A stretch of DNA of 15,181 nt from JBPCOB01 sp051000715 (GTDB lineage Bacteria > Actinomycetota > Actinomycetes > JALYNC01). Below the pieces are notes generated by a model. That model was not told the origin of the DNA. It made no database searches and saw only the letters and a program-made list of their open reading frames with translations. A program made the position numbers and the translations under genes. The stretch spans positions 1 to 15,181 of the forward strand of contig JBPCOB010000195.1 in NCBI GenBank assembly GCA_051000715.1, read 5' to 3'. Of this stretch, positions 5,154 through 13,316 are shown piece after piece (positions within the stretch are counted from its first letter, which is position 1; every line of letters starts with the position of its first letter).

Positions 5154-6239
5154 TCAGAGCTCGTCCACGGCGGCGGGATGACCCTGGCGCCCGCGCCGCA
5201 CGGCGCCTGCTCCCCGGCGGACGAGCCGCCAGGCTGGTCCGGCCGCCGCCCGAGCGGCGTGGCGTCCCCGGTAGACCCGCGCCGCCGAGTCCCAGCGGTG
5301 GCGCCGGACCAGCCCGTAGACGAGCCGCTCCCAGCGCCGTACCTGCTCGAGCGCGCGCGGGTCCGCGGCGGCGAGGCGCTCGGCCACGACGTGTGCGACG
5401 CGGGCGCGAAAGGCCGGGTCCGCGTCCGGCAGGGCGTCGAGGAACAGCGGGAGGTCCATCGTGAGCAGCCGGACCTGCAGGTGCAGCCGCAGGTCCTCGA
5501 GCCCGCGCTCCACCAGGAGCCGGTCGACCGCGTCCAGCGCCGCCAGCCGGTCCTCCAGGGCGACGAGACGCCAGCGCTGGCTGCTGCGCGACGGCACCCC
5601 GTCGTCTCGCAGCCGCCACAGGTACACCGGCTCGGTCAGGACGTCCACCGACCTCGCCAGCACATGGGCGCTGAGCGCCGGGACGATGTCCTCATACGTG
5701 CTGTGCTCGGGAAACCGCAACCCGTGGGCGTCCCACCAGTCGCGTCGGTAGAGCTTGTTCCACACCGTCGCGTCGTAGAGCAGCGAGGGCGTCCGGCTGA
5801 TGTGGGTGCGGGCCTCCGGTTGGAGGATCGCGCGGGAATGCAGTCCGGACGGCCACGTCCGGCCTGCCGACACCCGCAGCACCGCCCCGACGACGAGGTC
5901 GGACCCCGTCCGACGGACGCTGTCCAGCAGCCGGTCGTAGGCGCCGCGGGGGACGATGTCGTCCGCGTCGGCGAACGCGAGGAACTCACCCGTTGCGGCG
6001 GCGACGCCGAGGTTGCGAGCCCGCCCCGCGCCGCCGTTGGCGACGTGCAGAACGCGCAGCCAGGGGTGGCGTGCGGCGTACTGGTCGAGCACAGCCTCGC
6101 TGCCGTCCGTTGACCCGTCGTCGACGCACACGACCTCGACCGACGCTGCCTGCGCCGCCAGCGAGTCGAGGCAGGGCTGCAGGTAGGGCTCGGCGTTGTG
6201 CACCGGTACGACGACACTGATCGTGGCCATAGCGGTCAC
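5154..6239 (-). CDS. Family 2 glycosyltransferase (GT-A fold)
   Basis: A 361-residue cytoplasmic, membrane-associated glycosyltransferase that would add a sugar from a nucleotide-sugar donor to the growing surface polymer. N-terminal GT-A domain: ISVVVPVHNAEPYL (7-20), VCVDDGSTDGS (38-47), GGAGRARNLG (69-78), the metal-binding DADD (91-94), and the acceptor-side Glu-Asp in TYEDI (183-184) preceded by the WNKLYRRDWW segment. The helical C-terminal part ends in a very Arg/Ala-rich tail from about 320, likely for membrane contact. It is a clear paralogue of the N-terminal third of the fusion protein at 7459-10953 (for example SLLYD...WNKL.RR, DVL.EPVY.WR, LDALPDAD against LEALPDAD). The GTG start overlaps the preceding gene's stop by 4 bp (GTGA); an ATG three codons on (6230) is an alternative. 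Confidence 0.9.
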   Translation of the reverse strand: MTAMATISVVVPVHNAEPYLQPCLDSLAAQAASVEVVCVDDGSTDGSEAVLDQYAARHPWLRVLHVANGGAGRARNLGVAAATGEFLAFADADDIVPRGAYDRLLDSVRRTGSDLVVGAVLRVSAGRTWPSGLHSRAILQPEARTHISRTPSLLYDATVWNKLYRRDWWDAHGLRFPEHSTYEDIVPALSAHVLARSVDVLTEPVYLWRLRDDGVPSRSSQRWRLVALEDRLAALDAVDRLLVERGLEDLRLHLQVRLLTMDLPLFLDALPDADPAFRARVAHVVAERLAAADPRALEQVRRWERLVYGLVRRHRWDSAARVYRGRHAARAAAGPAWRLVRRGAGAVRRGRQGHPAAVDEL

Positions 6240-7462
6240 TTGCCGAAGACCGCGTCGAGGACCCGGGCGGAGGCGTGCCCGTCCTCCAGCGCGCAGAACC
6301 GCCGTTGCCAGGCGGCGTAGCGTTCGGCGTACGCGCTACTCACCGCATCGAGCTCTTGCAGGGAAGCAAGCACCTCTGCAGTCGACCGAAGGACGGGTCC
6401 GGGCGCCTGCGACTCGAGGTCGAAGGTGAATCCGCGTACATCGTCCCGGTAGGTCTCCAGGTCCCAGGCGAAGAACAGGATGGGTCGTCCGGTCACGGCG
6501 AAGTCGAACATGGCCGACGAGTAGTCGGTGACCAGGACGTCCGCTACCAGGAGCAGCTCCCGCACGTCGGCGAACCATGTCACATCGCGGACAGCGGGGC
6601 GCTCGAGCCCGGCCACGTTGGCTGCCGTGTGGTGGTGTCCGCGAACCAGCAGGACATGGTCGTCGCCGAGGGCTGCCGAAAAGGCATCCGGGTCCAGTGC
6701 CACCGGGAACTGGTAGCCGATCTGCGCGTGCAGGTGGTCCCGCCAGGTGGGTAGCCACAACACGACGCGCCGGTCGGTATCGATGCCCAACGAGCGCCGC
6801 ACGCGCCGGGCGACCGCGTCACGGTCCGCAGCCAGGAGCAGGTCGTTCCTCGGGTACCCGGCTTCGATGATCGGGCCCTCGTACCGAAAGGCCCGGCGGA
6901 AGACCTCGGTGCTGTGGCGGTTGGGCGACACGAGGAAGTCCCAGCTCTCGACGTCGCGCGCCACTTGGTCGAGATAGGTCTTGTCCCGCGAACGCAGCGT
7001 CTCGATGTCGAAACCGACCCGCTTCAACGGGGTCCCGTGCCAGGTCTGTACGTAGGTCGAGCCGCGCCGTTTGACGAAGCGCCGATCCATCACCTCATTC
7101 GTGATCACCCAGCGAGCCTGGGCCAGCGTGTCGTAGTACTGCCTGCTCCACCGCCGTACGACGCCGATGTCGTCCGGCACTTGGAGCGCGGGGTCGCGGA
7201 GCACCCAGATCCGACGCAGGTCGGGCCGTCGGCGGCCGAGCTCCTCCGAGAGCGCCCGCGGGTTGTCCGAGTACTGCTTGCCCTGCCAGCTGTCGAACAG
7301 CACGAGGTCGTCGCTCAGCGGAGCGCGTCGCAGCAGCGGATATCTGACGTCGCGATGAAGGCGATGGCGAGCTCTCGTCGCGGTGCGGCGGCTTCGTCGG
7401 AGCACGGCGCGGGCGGTTGTGCTCGGACGGGCGGTCTTGACGTGTCGAGGCGAAGCGGTCAC
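6236..7462 (-). CDS. CDP-glycerol glycerophosphotransferase family protein (TagF-like)
   Basis: A 408-residue polyol-phosphate transferase of the TagF/TarF family. Characterised members move glycerol-phosphate or ribitol-phosphate from the CDP-activated form to a wall teichoic acid chain at the inner face of the membrane. After an Arg-rich amphipathic leader (about 10-48), suited to membrane binding, the GT-B-like domain shows LFDSWQGKQYSDNPRAL (55-71), QTWHGTPLK (139-147, His142), the SPNR segment (179-182), GYPRND (202-207), PTWRD (238-242), RGHHH (274-278) and VTDYSSAMFDF (311-321). The histidines of the WHG and RGH motifs correspond to residues reported as important for catalysis in TagF. 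Length matches a catalytic domain without an added module. It is a paralogue of the last 365 residues of the fusion protein. It overlaps both neighbours by 4 bp (GTGA at 7459-7462 and 6236-6239), indicating coupled translation. Confidence 0.92.
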   Translation of the reverse strand: MTASPRHVKTARPSTTARAVLRRSRRTATRARHRLHRDVRYPLLRRAPLSDDLVLFDSWQGKQYSDNPRALSEELGRRRPDLRRIWVLRDPALQVPDDIGVVRRWSRQYYDTLAQARWVITNEVMDRRFVKRRGSTYVQTWHGTPLKRVGFDIETLRSRDKTYLDQVARDVESWDFLVSPNRHSTEVFRRAFRYEGPIIEAGYPRNDLLLAADRDAVARRVRRSLGIDTDRRVVLWLPTWRDHLHAQIGYQFPVALDPDAFSAALGDDHVLLVRGHHHTAANVAGLERPAVRDVTWFADVRELLLVADVLVTDYSSAMFDFAVTGRPILFFAWDLETYRDDVRGFTFDLESQAPGPVLRSTAEVLASLQELDAVSSAYAERYAAWQRRFCALEDGHASARVLDAVFGK

Positions 7463-10400
7463 CGGCGCGCGAACAGGGCGTCGACGACACGCGCCGAGGC
7501 CCGGCCGTCATCTAGCGGGCAGAACTTCTCGACGAAGCGGTCATACCGTTCGGCATAGGCGGCTCCGATCGAGTCGACGTCCTTGATCGCGGCGATCAGC
7601 TCGTCGCCTTCGCGCAGCAGCGGCCCCGGTGCCTCGGCCTCGAAGTCGAAGTAGAAGCCGCGCAAAGTGTCCCGATACCGATCGAGATCCCAGGTGAAGA
7701 ACAGCATCGGCCGCCGGGTGTTCGCGAAGTCGAACATGACCGAGGAGTAGTCCGTCACGAGCACGTCGGCCACCAGGTACAGCTCGGCGATGTCGGGCCA
7801 GAACGTTACATTCCGCAGAAAGCCGCCTTCATCCGCGCCGGTCCGCCCGGCCGTCAGGTAGTGGCCCCGGAACAGCAGCACATAGTTGTCGCCCAGGGCC
7901 GCTGCCATGGCACCCACGTCGAACATGATGGGCAGTCGGTAACGACCGGCTCGGTCGTGCATGTCATCGCGCCACGTCGGTGCATAGAGCACCACGCGTT
8001 GGTCTGGGGCGATGCCGAGGCGGCGGCGAACGTCGGCCGCCCGCTCGTCGCGATCGGCGGCATAGAGCACATCGTTGCGCGGGTACCCGGTCTCGAGTAT
8101 GTTGCCGTCGTATCGGAACGCGCGACGCATGATGTCCGTGCTGAACCGGTTCGGCGACAGCAGGTAGTCCCACTTCGCCACCTCCAGGCCGAACTCTTCC
8201 AGGTAGCGCTTGTTGCGAAATTGCACCTTCTCCATGTCGAAGGCGATCCGCTTCAGCGGGGTGCCGTGCCAGGTCTGCGCGTAGACCATGCCTCGGCGTT
8301 TGACGAAGAACGTCGGCATGCTGTCATTGCTGATGACCCACCGGGCGGTGGCGAGCGCGGCGTAGTAACTCGGACTCCACCGCCGTACGACGGACACGCC
8401 GGCCGGGACGGCGATGGTTTCGTTCTCCACCACCCAGACCTGGCGAGGCCCCTTTTCGCGGCGCCGTAATTCCTCCGAGATCGCCCGTGGGCTGTCGGAG
8501 TACTGCTTGCCCCGCCAGCTCTCGAAGAGGACGAGATCTTCGAGGCGGTGCAGCCTGCGGTCGAGCCGGTACTCGACCGATCGGAGCCGGCGCTGGTGCC
8601 GGCCGCCGCGCTCGCTGTCGGGTGCCCGCTCTACGGTCAGGACCAGCCGCGCGGCAGGGCTGCCGCGAAGTGCCATCCGCGTGAACGCATCCAGCCGGAC
8701 ACGTTCCAGTGCCGGCAGGCTGGTCGCCTCGAACGTTACCGGCTGCTCCGAACTCGACCCGTCGGGCCAGCGCAGGAGGCTCCACAGCTCCCAGGTGCCG
8801 GGCGGCAGTGGGCGCTCGCCGGCGAACGTTGGGACGCCGTACACCGGCAACCGCACGGCGAAGCGATCCGTCTCACGGGTCACCGGAAACTCGTGCCGGC
8901 CGTGCACCCCGTGCCTGAGCTGCACCCGCGCTTCCGCTCCCCCGGCGAGCAGTCGTCCCGACAGGTGCAGCGCTCCGTCGGAACCGAAGCCGGCGAGCTG
9001 GACGACGGCGGCCGGCGCCCGGTCGAGGATGCGCAGTCGAGCCTCCCCGTCGGTGCGCACGACCAGCTCGCGGTTGCCGACGGCGAGACCGACCTCCGGC
9101 TGCCCGGGAGAGAGCGTGACCGGCGTGGTGGCAGCCGACGCACGGTCCGCGACCACGACGTCCCAGGCCACCTCCGACACGGCCCGGTGGCCGGCCACCA
9201 GCGGCTCACAGGTCAGGATGGCCGAAAACGGCACTGTCCCGTCGGGGCGGGCGGGCCCGGCTCCGATCGGCGCTGTCGCCCGGTCCACGCCACCCTGGCT
9301 CTTGACCACGAGCTGACCGCCGGCGAGCGCAGGGTGTCCGGGCCGCAGAAACCCGGAGATAGTCAGGGTCGTCCCGTTCGCATCCACCGTCTCGGCCACG
9401 ACGGCGTCGTTGCGCGCGGCCAGGGCGAGCCAGCGGCCCTCCAGGTAGTGCGGCACCACGGTGAGGCCCGAGCCGACCAGTGCGTGGGCAGGGAACCGCG
9501 CCGCGCCGGTCCGCGGCGGGCCCAGTCGGGTGCCGCGGCGGCCCCACGGCGTACTGATCTGAAGAACGACCTCCCAGACCGTCTCGTCAGCCTCGGGCAA
9601 CGGCGCCAGCGCCGCGGGGTCGACGACCGCGCGGAAGCCGCTCCAGGTGTACGAGTGGTCCGGGCTGCGGACGCTTGCCGTGACATCGACGCGGCGGCGG
9701 GGAGCCGGCCAGACGCCGACGGTCCGCGGGCCGGTGGTTTCCCGAAGCCGCAGCCGACGGACGGCCGACACCGGGGTGGGCAGGCCGGCACCCTCGATGT
9801 ACCCGTAGCCCTCGATGACCAGCTTCCCGGCTTCCCACCGCACGACATCGACCCCGGCGCGCATCGGCGCGCTGCGGGAGAGGTCCAGGACGGCTTTCGG
9901 CAGCTTGGGGCCGTCGAGCGGCACTTGGGCGTGGAGCTTTAGCCGCCGCTTGCCGATCTCGACCGCACGTCCGTTTCGTTCCTGGGCGAGTACGTCGAGC
10001 AAGCGCGCTAGGTCCCCGTCCCGGACAAGGTGATACTTCACCCGGTTCGGCGGGGACAGACTGCGCAGAACGGACTCGTCGGTGGTCCGCAGGTAGTCGC
10101 CGACGAGCTCCATGAATCGGCGCTGATACGTCTCGTCCGCGTCGGGCAGCGCCTCGAGGTAGAACTGGACGTCGATGGTGAGGGCCTTGCGGTCCTGCCG
10201 CGCCTTGAAATCTGCGCTGGCCCGCTCGAGCAGCAGATGGTTGACCGACTGGATGGCGGCCATGCGGTCCTCGAGATTCTTCAGTTCCCCGCGCCGCTGA
10301 GTGATCGACTGGCTCCCGTCCTGGCGCTCGCGCCACCAGTACACCGGCTCGTGCAGGACGTCTACCGCGGTCGCGAGGAAGTGCGCCGGGATCATGACCG

Positions 10401-10953
10401 GGATGTCCTCCCAGAAGACATGCTCAGGGAAGGAGAAAGAGTGGTGGTCCCAGAAGGTGCGCCGGAACAGCTTGTTCCAGGCCGCGGTGTCGTAGAGCAA
10501 TGACGGCATAGCCGCAATATGCGTCCGCAGCACCGTTTCTGGAATTGCCGTCTCGTGCAACCGCGACGGCCAGACCCGGGCACCGTCATAACGCATCACC
10601 TGACCGGCGACGAAGTCCGAACCGGTCTCCTGGACCGTGCGGTACATGGCCTCGTAGGCACTTGGCGGCACGACGTCGTCGGAGTCTACGAAGGCGAGGA
10701 ACTCGCCGGCAGCCTGGTCCATGCCGATGTTGCGAGCTCGCCCCAGCCCACCGTTGTCGACGTGGAAGACGCGAACGTTGTCATGCGTGTCGGCGTAAGC
10801 GTCCGCGATCAACCCGCTGCCGTCGGTAGCACCGTCGTCGATCACGATGATCTCGACGCCGCTCAACGTCTGTGACAGCAGCGAGTCCAGACAGGGCCGC
10901 AGGTACTGCTCGACGTTGAAGACCGGAACTACGGCGCTGACGCGGGGCTTCAT
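7459..10953 (-). CDS. Bifunctional glycosyltransferase family 2 / TagF-like polyol-phosphate transferase
   Basis: A 1164-residue fusion. Residues 1-330 form a GT-A glycosyltransferase: SAVVPVFNVEQYL (6-18), VIDDGATDGSG (37-47), GGLGRARNIG (68-77), DSDD (90-93), WNKLFRRTFW (159-168), WEDI (181-184). Residues of about 340-790 form a beta-strand-rich middle with no catalytic motif I recognise, probably Ig-like modules. Residues of about 800-1164 are a TagF-type domain: QTWHGTPLK (starting at 893, His896), GYPRND (956-961), PTWRD, RGHY, TDYSS (1067-1071). All catalytic motifs are intact, so the protein could add a sugar and a polyol phosphate to the same polymer. ATG at 10953 is fixed by an AGAGGA ribosome binding site; the frame stays open to 11208, but the extra part is not protein-like. 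Fusions of this order are known in Actinomycetota teichoic-acid loci. It is first in the operon, followed by free paralogues of both enzyme domains. Confidence 0.92.
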   Translation of the reverse strand: MKPRVSAVVPVFNVEQYLRPCLDSLLSQTLSGVEIIVIDDGATDGSGLIADAYADTHDNVRVFHVDNGGLGRARNIGMDQAAGEFLAFVDSDDVVPPSAYEAMYRTVQETGSDFVAGQVMRYDGARVWPSRLHETAIPETVLRTHIAAMPSLLYDTAAWNKLFRRTFWDHHSFSFPEHVFWEDIPVMIPAHFLATAVDVLHEPVYWWRERQDGSQSITQRRGELKNLEDRMAAIQSVNHLLLERASADFKARQDRKALTIDVQFYLEALPDADETYQRRFMELVGDYLRTTDESVLRSLSPPNRVKYHLVRDGDLARLLDVLAQERNGRAVEIGKRRLKLHAQVPLDGPKLPKAVLDLSRSAPMRAGVDVVRWEAGKLVIEGYGYIEGAGLPTPVSAVRRLRLRETTGPRTVGVWPAPRRRVDVTASVRSPDHSYTWSGFRAVVDPAALAPLPEADETVWEVVLQISTPWGRRGTRLGPPRTGAARFPAHALVGSGLTVVPHYLEGRWLALAARNDAVVAETVDANGTTLTISGFLRPGHPALAGGQLVVKSQGGVDRATAPIGAGPARPDGTVPFSAILTCEPLVAGHRAVSEVAWDVVVADRASAATTPVTLSPGQPEVGLAVGNRELVVRTDGEARLRILDRAPAAVVQLAGFGSDGALHLSGRLLAGGAEARVQLRHGVHGRHEFPVTRETDRFAVRLPVYGVPTFAGERPLPPGTWELWSLLRWPDGSSSEQPVTFEATSLPALERVRLDAFTRMALRGSPAARLVLTVERAPDSERGGRHQRRLRSVEYRLDRRLHRLEDLVLFESWRGKQYSDSPRAISEELRRREKGPRQVWVVENETIAVPAGVSVVRRWSPSYYAALATARWVISNDSMPTFFVKRRGMVYAQTWHGTPLKRIAFDMEKVQFRNKRYLEEFGLEVAKWDYLLSPNRFSTDIMRRAFRYDGNILETGYPRNDVLYAADRDERAADVRRRLGIAPDQRVVLYAPTWRDDMHDRAGRYRLPIMFDVGAMAAALGDNYVLLFRGHYLTAGRTGADEGGFLRNVTFWPDIAELYLVADVLVTDYSSVMFDFANTRRPMLFFTWDLDRYRDTLRGFYFDFEAEAPGPLLREGDELIAAIKDVDSIGAAYAERYDRFVEKFCPLDDGRASARVVDALFARR

Positions 10954-10956
10954 GTC

Positions 10957-10962
10957 TCCTCT
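10957..10962 (-). promoter_or_regulatory. Ribosome binding site of the fusion enzyme
   Basis: On the minus strand AGAGGA lies three bases before the ATG at 10953. It settles the start against the 85 additional open codons upstream. Confidence 0.75.
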
Positions 10963-11285
10963 GCGGCAGGGGCGGTCAAGGGTCGTCCGGACGCGGCGGA
11001 CTACGGCGGCGCATTGGCGATGCGGCGGGCTAAGCGGATGGCGCCATTGTAGTGACTTTGCCGTCCTCCAGCGGCGTGGCGTGGGGGACCTCGATGGCAG
11101 CCCTCGGGGTATGGCGGCCGCTGGGCCTCGGATCATAAGGGCGGGGTTCCGGGGACCAGATTCACTACTCGGCTGCCAAACGTCGAGACACCCGGCATAC
11201 TGCGACACACTGCCGGCCCAACCGGCAGCGACCGCCGTCCCGGCGGTCCGGTCCCTTCGATGCCCGCCTTGAGGCCGGCATCAAG
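10963..11285. promoter_or_regulatory. Divergent intergenic region between polymer operon and exported-protein gene
   Basis: About 320 bp that must hold promoters for both directions. For the leftward operon a minus-strand TACAAT (11046-11051) is a fair -10 element, but I see no matching -35. It overlaps a perfect 10-bp palindrome ATGGCGCCAT (11038-11047), which would be well placed for a repressor. For the rightward gene only a weak -10 candidate, CATACT near 11198, is visible. No protein-like reading frame or RNA gene was recognised. Confidence 0.4.
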
Positions 11286-11291
11286 AGGAGG
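11286..11291 (+). promoter_or_regulatory. Ribosome binding site of the 655-residue exported protein
   Basis: AGGAGG lies four bases before the ATG at 11296. It selects this start over an in-frame ATG 12 codons upstream (11260). Confidence 0.8.
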
Positions 11292-11295
11292 TTTC

Positions 11296-13263
11296 ATGCA
11301 CCGACCTCGTCGGCCGCGGGGGCTCGTCGTAGCTCCCGCCATGGCGGTCACGGTGGCAGCCGCTCTGACGCTGACCGGGCAGATCACTGCCCGGGCGTCG
11401 ACCAGCGCTGCGACCACGGATGACATTCCAGGCCTGGCCCGGACGTTGACCGCGTCCACGGCCGTTGGTTTCCCCACCGGGCAGCACATCGCGACCAACA
11501 TGAGCTATCAGGCGCCTGAGTTTCCCAGGGACGCCGAGGGCGCGAGCGCCAAGTCCGTGACCCGCAGCCACTCGATCCGCCCGAGCGGGACCACCGCGGC
11601 GCTCTCGGCAGCCGCCGGGACGCTCGGCCAGCCACCGGTCGTCGCCTCGACACCGGTGTCGGCCGTGAAGCCAGGTCTCAACCGGAGCTTCCACGCGCTC
11701 GATCTGTTCGACCAGCGCTATGCCAACGGGGGGAACCAGTTCACCGTTGAGCCGCCCGACCAGGCGCTGTGCGTGGGCAACGGTTACGTCTTCGAGGCCG
11801 TGAACAGCGTGCTCCGGGTCTACAAGAAGTCCGGGACCCCGGCGAGCGCGGTCACCGACCTCAACTCCTTCTACGGCTACCCGGCTCAGTTCAACCGGAC
11901 GACGGGCAAGCAAGGGCCCTTCGTGACTGACCCGGTCTGCCTGTACGACCACGCCACCGAGCGGTTCTTCCTGACCGTCCTGACGCTCGAGGTCAACGCC
12001 ACGACCGGCGAGCTCACTGGTGCCAACCACCTCGACACCGCAGTGAGCAGGACGGCGAACCCGCTCGACGGTTACAAGATCTACCGGCTGCCGGTGCAGA
12101 ACGACGGCTCCCAGGGCACGCCGAAGCACAAGGACTGCCCGTGCATCGGCGACTACCCGCACATCGGTGCCGACGCCAACGCGCTGGTCCTAACCACGAA
12201 CGAGTACCCGTTCAGCAACGACCCGGGGGTCTTCGGCAACAACTTCAACGGCGCGCAGATCTACGCCTTCGACAAGGTCGCGCTGGCGAACGGTGCGTCG
12301 AGCGTGCGGGGCGTGATGTTCCAGAACACGTTCCTGCCGAGTAGCACCGGGAGGATCCCCGGCATGACCGTCTGGCCGACCCAGTCCCCGGACACCAGCT
12401 TCGACTTCTCCAACAACGGCACCGAGCACTTCCTGAGCTCGATCGCCGCCGACGAGGCCAACCCGGAGGGCTCCGTCGCGCGCGGCTACGCCAACCGGAT
12501 CGGTGTCTGGGCGATCACGAACACGAAGTCGCTGCGGACCTCCTCGCCGAGCGTGCACCTGCAGCGCTCGCTGCTTGGCTCCAATGTGTACGGCGTTCCG
12601 CCGTACGTCACCCAGAAGCCCGGCCCGGTGCCGCTGCGGGACTGCCTCGTGGTCGACTGCCTCGGGCTCGGACAGACCTTCCCGACCCTCGTGGAGGGAC
12701 CGCTCAACGCCAACGACAGCCGGATGCAGCAGACCTGGTACGCCGGCGGCAAGGTCTACGGCGCCCTCGACACGATCGTGCAGGTGAGCGGCAACATCCA
12801 CGCGGGTATCGCCTACTACGTCGTCAACGCCGGCTCCAGCACGGCCACCTCGACCATGGCTAAGCAGGGCTACCTCGCCACGGCCGGGAACAACGTGACC
12901 TACCCGGCGCTCGCCACCCTGTTCAACGGCGACGGCGTCATGGCCTTCACCCTGGTGGGTGGGCGCTACTACCCGAGCGCCGCGTACGCGAAGTTCACCC
13001 TTGCCGGCGGTCCCGGCGCGATCAACGTCGCGGCGGCGGGTCTGGGCCCGCAGGACGGCTTCACCGAGTACCCGGTCTTCAGTAACCGTCCCCGCTGGGG
13101 CGACTACGGTGCCGCGGTCACCGACCAGGGGCAGATCTGGATCGCCTCCGAGTACATCGGCCAGGTGTGCAGCTACTCGCGGTACGTGAAGGACTTCACC
13201 TGCGGCGGAACCCGCGGGGTGCTCGCCAACTGGGGTACCCGGATCAGCTCCGTCACCCCGTAA
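11296..13263 (+). CDS. Exported 655-residue protein of unknown function
   Basis: Residues 2-9 (HRPRRPRG) are a basic n-region, 10-28 a hydrophobic core, and a signal-peptidase site ARA|S follows A34, so the protein is very likely secreted by the Sec route. A low-complexity Ala/Ser/Thr stretch of about 100 residues leads to a large domain starting near FHALDLFDQRYANGGNQFTVEPPDQALCVGNGYVFEAVN. Further landmarks are DLNSFYGYP, a DCPCIGDYPHIGADANALVLTTNEY block, PLRDCLVVDCLGLG, and near the end RPRWGDYGAAVTDQGQIWIASEYIG and a VCSYS...FTCGG cysteine pair. Several Cys pairs suggest disulfides outside the cell. The repeating strand pattern and the RWGDY...IWIASEY segment recall beta-propeller proteins such as sialidase-like folds, but no active-site motif could be assigned. 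I recall similar sequences only as uncharacterised secreted proteins. It has its own strong ribosome binding site and a strong terminator after it. Confidence 0.85.
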   Translation: MHRPRRPRGLVVAPAMAVTVAAALTLTGQITARASTSAATTDDIPGLARTLTASTAVGFPTGQHIATNMSYQAPEFPRDAEGASAKSVTRSHSIRPSGTTAALSAAAGTLGQPPVVASTPVSAVKPGLNRSFHALDLFDQRYANGGNQFTVEPPDQALCVGNGYVFEAVNSVLRVYKKSGTPASAVTDLNSFYGYPAQFNRTTGKQGPFVTDPVCLYDHATERFFLTVLTLEVNATTGELTGANHLDTAVSRTANPLDGYKIYRLPVQNDGSQGTPKHKDCPCIGDYPHIGADANALVLTTNEYPFSNDPGVFGNNFNGAQIYAFDKVALANGASSVRGVMFQNTFLPSSTGRIPGMTVWPTQSPDTSFDFSNNGTEHFLSSIAADEANPEGSVARGYANRIGVWAITNTKSLRTSSPSVHLQRSLLGSNVYGVPPYVTQKPGPVPLRDCLVVDCLGLGQTFPTLVEGPLNANDSRMQQTWYAGGKVYGALDTIVQVSGNIHAGIAYYVVNAGSSTATSTMAKQGYLATAGNNVTYPALATLFNGDGVMAFTLVGGRYYPSAAYAKFTLAGGPGAINVAAAGLGPQDGFTEYPVFSNRPRWGDYGAAVTDQGQIWIASEYIGQVCSYSRYVKDFTCGGTRGVLANWGTRISSVTP

Positions 13264-13278
13264 CACATAGCGAGGCCG

Positions 13279-13316
13279 CTGAGGGCCGGGCTCCCGATGA
13301 GGAGCTCGGCCCTCAG
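13279..13316 (+). terminator. Strong hairpin terminator after the exported protein gene
   Basis: CTGAGGGCCGGGCTCC (13279-13294) pairs with GGAGCTCGGCCCTCAG (13301-13316) over 16 continuous pairs with one G-U, around a 6-nt loop. It starts 15 bp after the stop codon. No T-run follows, as is common for actinobacterial hairpin terminators. Confidence 0.85.

Noticed and set aside
8548..9942. 464-codon plus-strand frame inside the fusion gene
   Set aside because: It is a shadow of the GC-rich minus-strand gene, with Arg/Pro/Gly-heavy composition, no ribosome binding site and no recognisable domain. The frame at 5178-6113 is rejected for the same reason.
10954..11208. 85-codon extension of the fusion enzyme towards 11208
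   Set aside because: The ATG at 10953 has a good ribosome binding site and starts exactly at the usual beginning of the GT2 fold; the extension looks like translated intergenic DNA.
12190..13266. 358-codon minus-strand frame opposite the exported protein
   Set aside because: The plus-strand gene has a signal peptide, ribosome binding site and terminator. The opposite frame is a high-GC shadow, rich in Val/Gly/Arg, with no domain.
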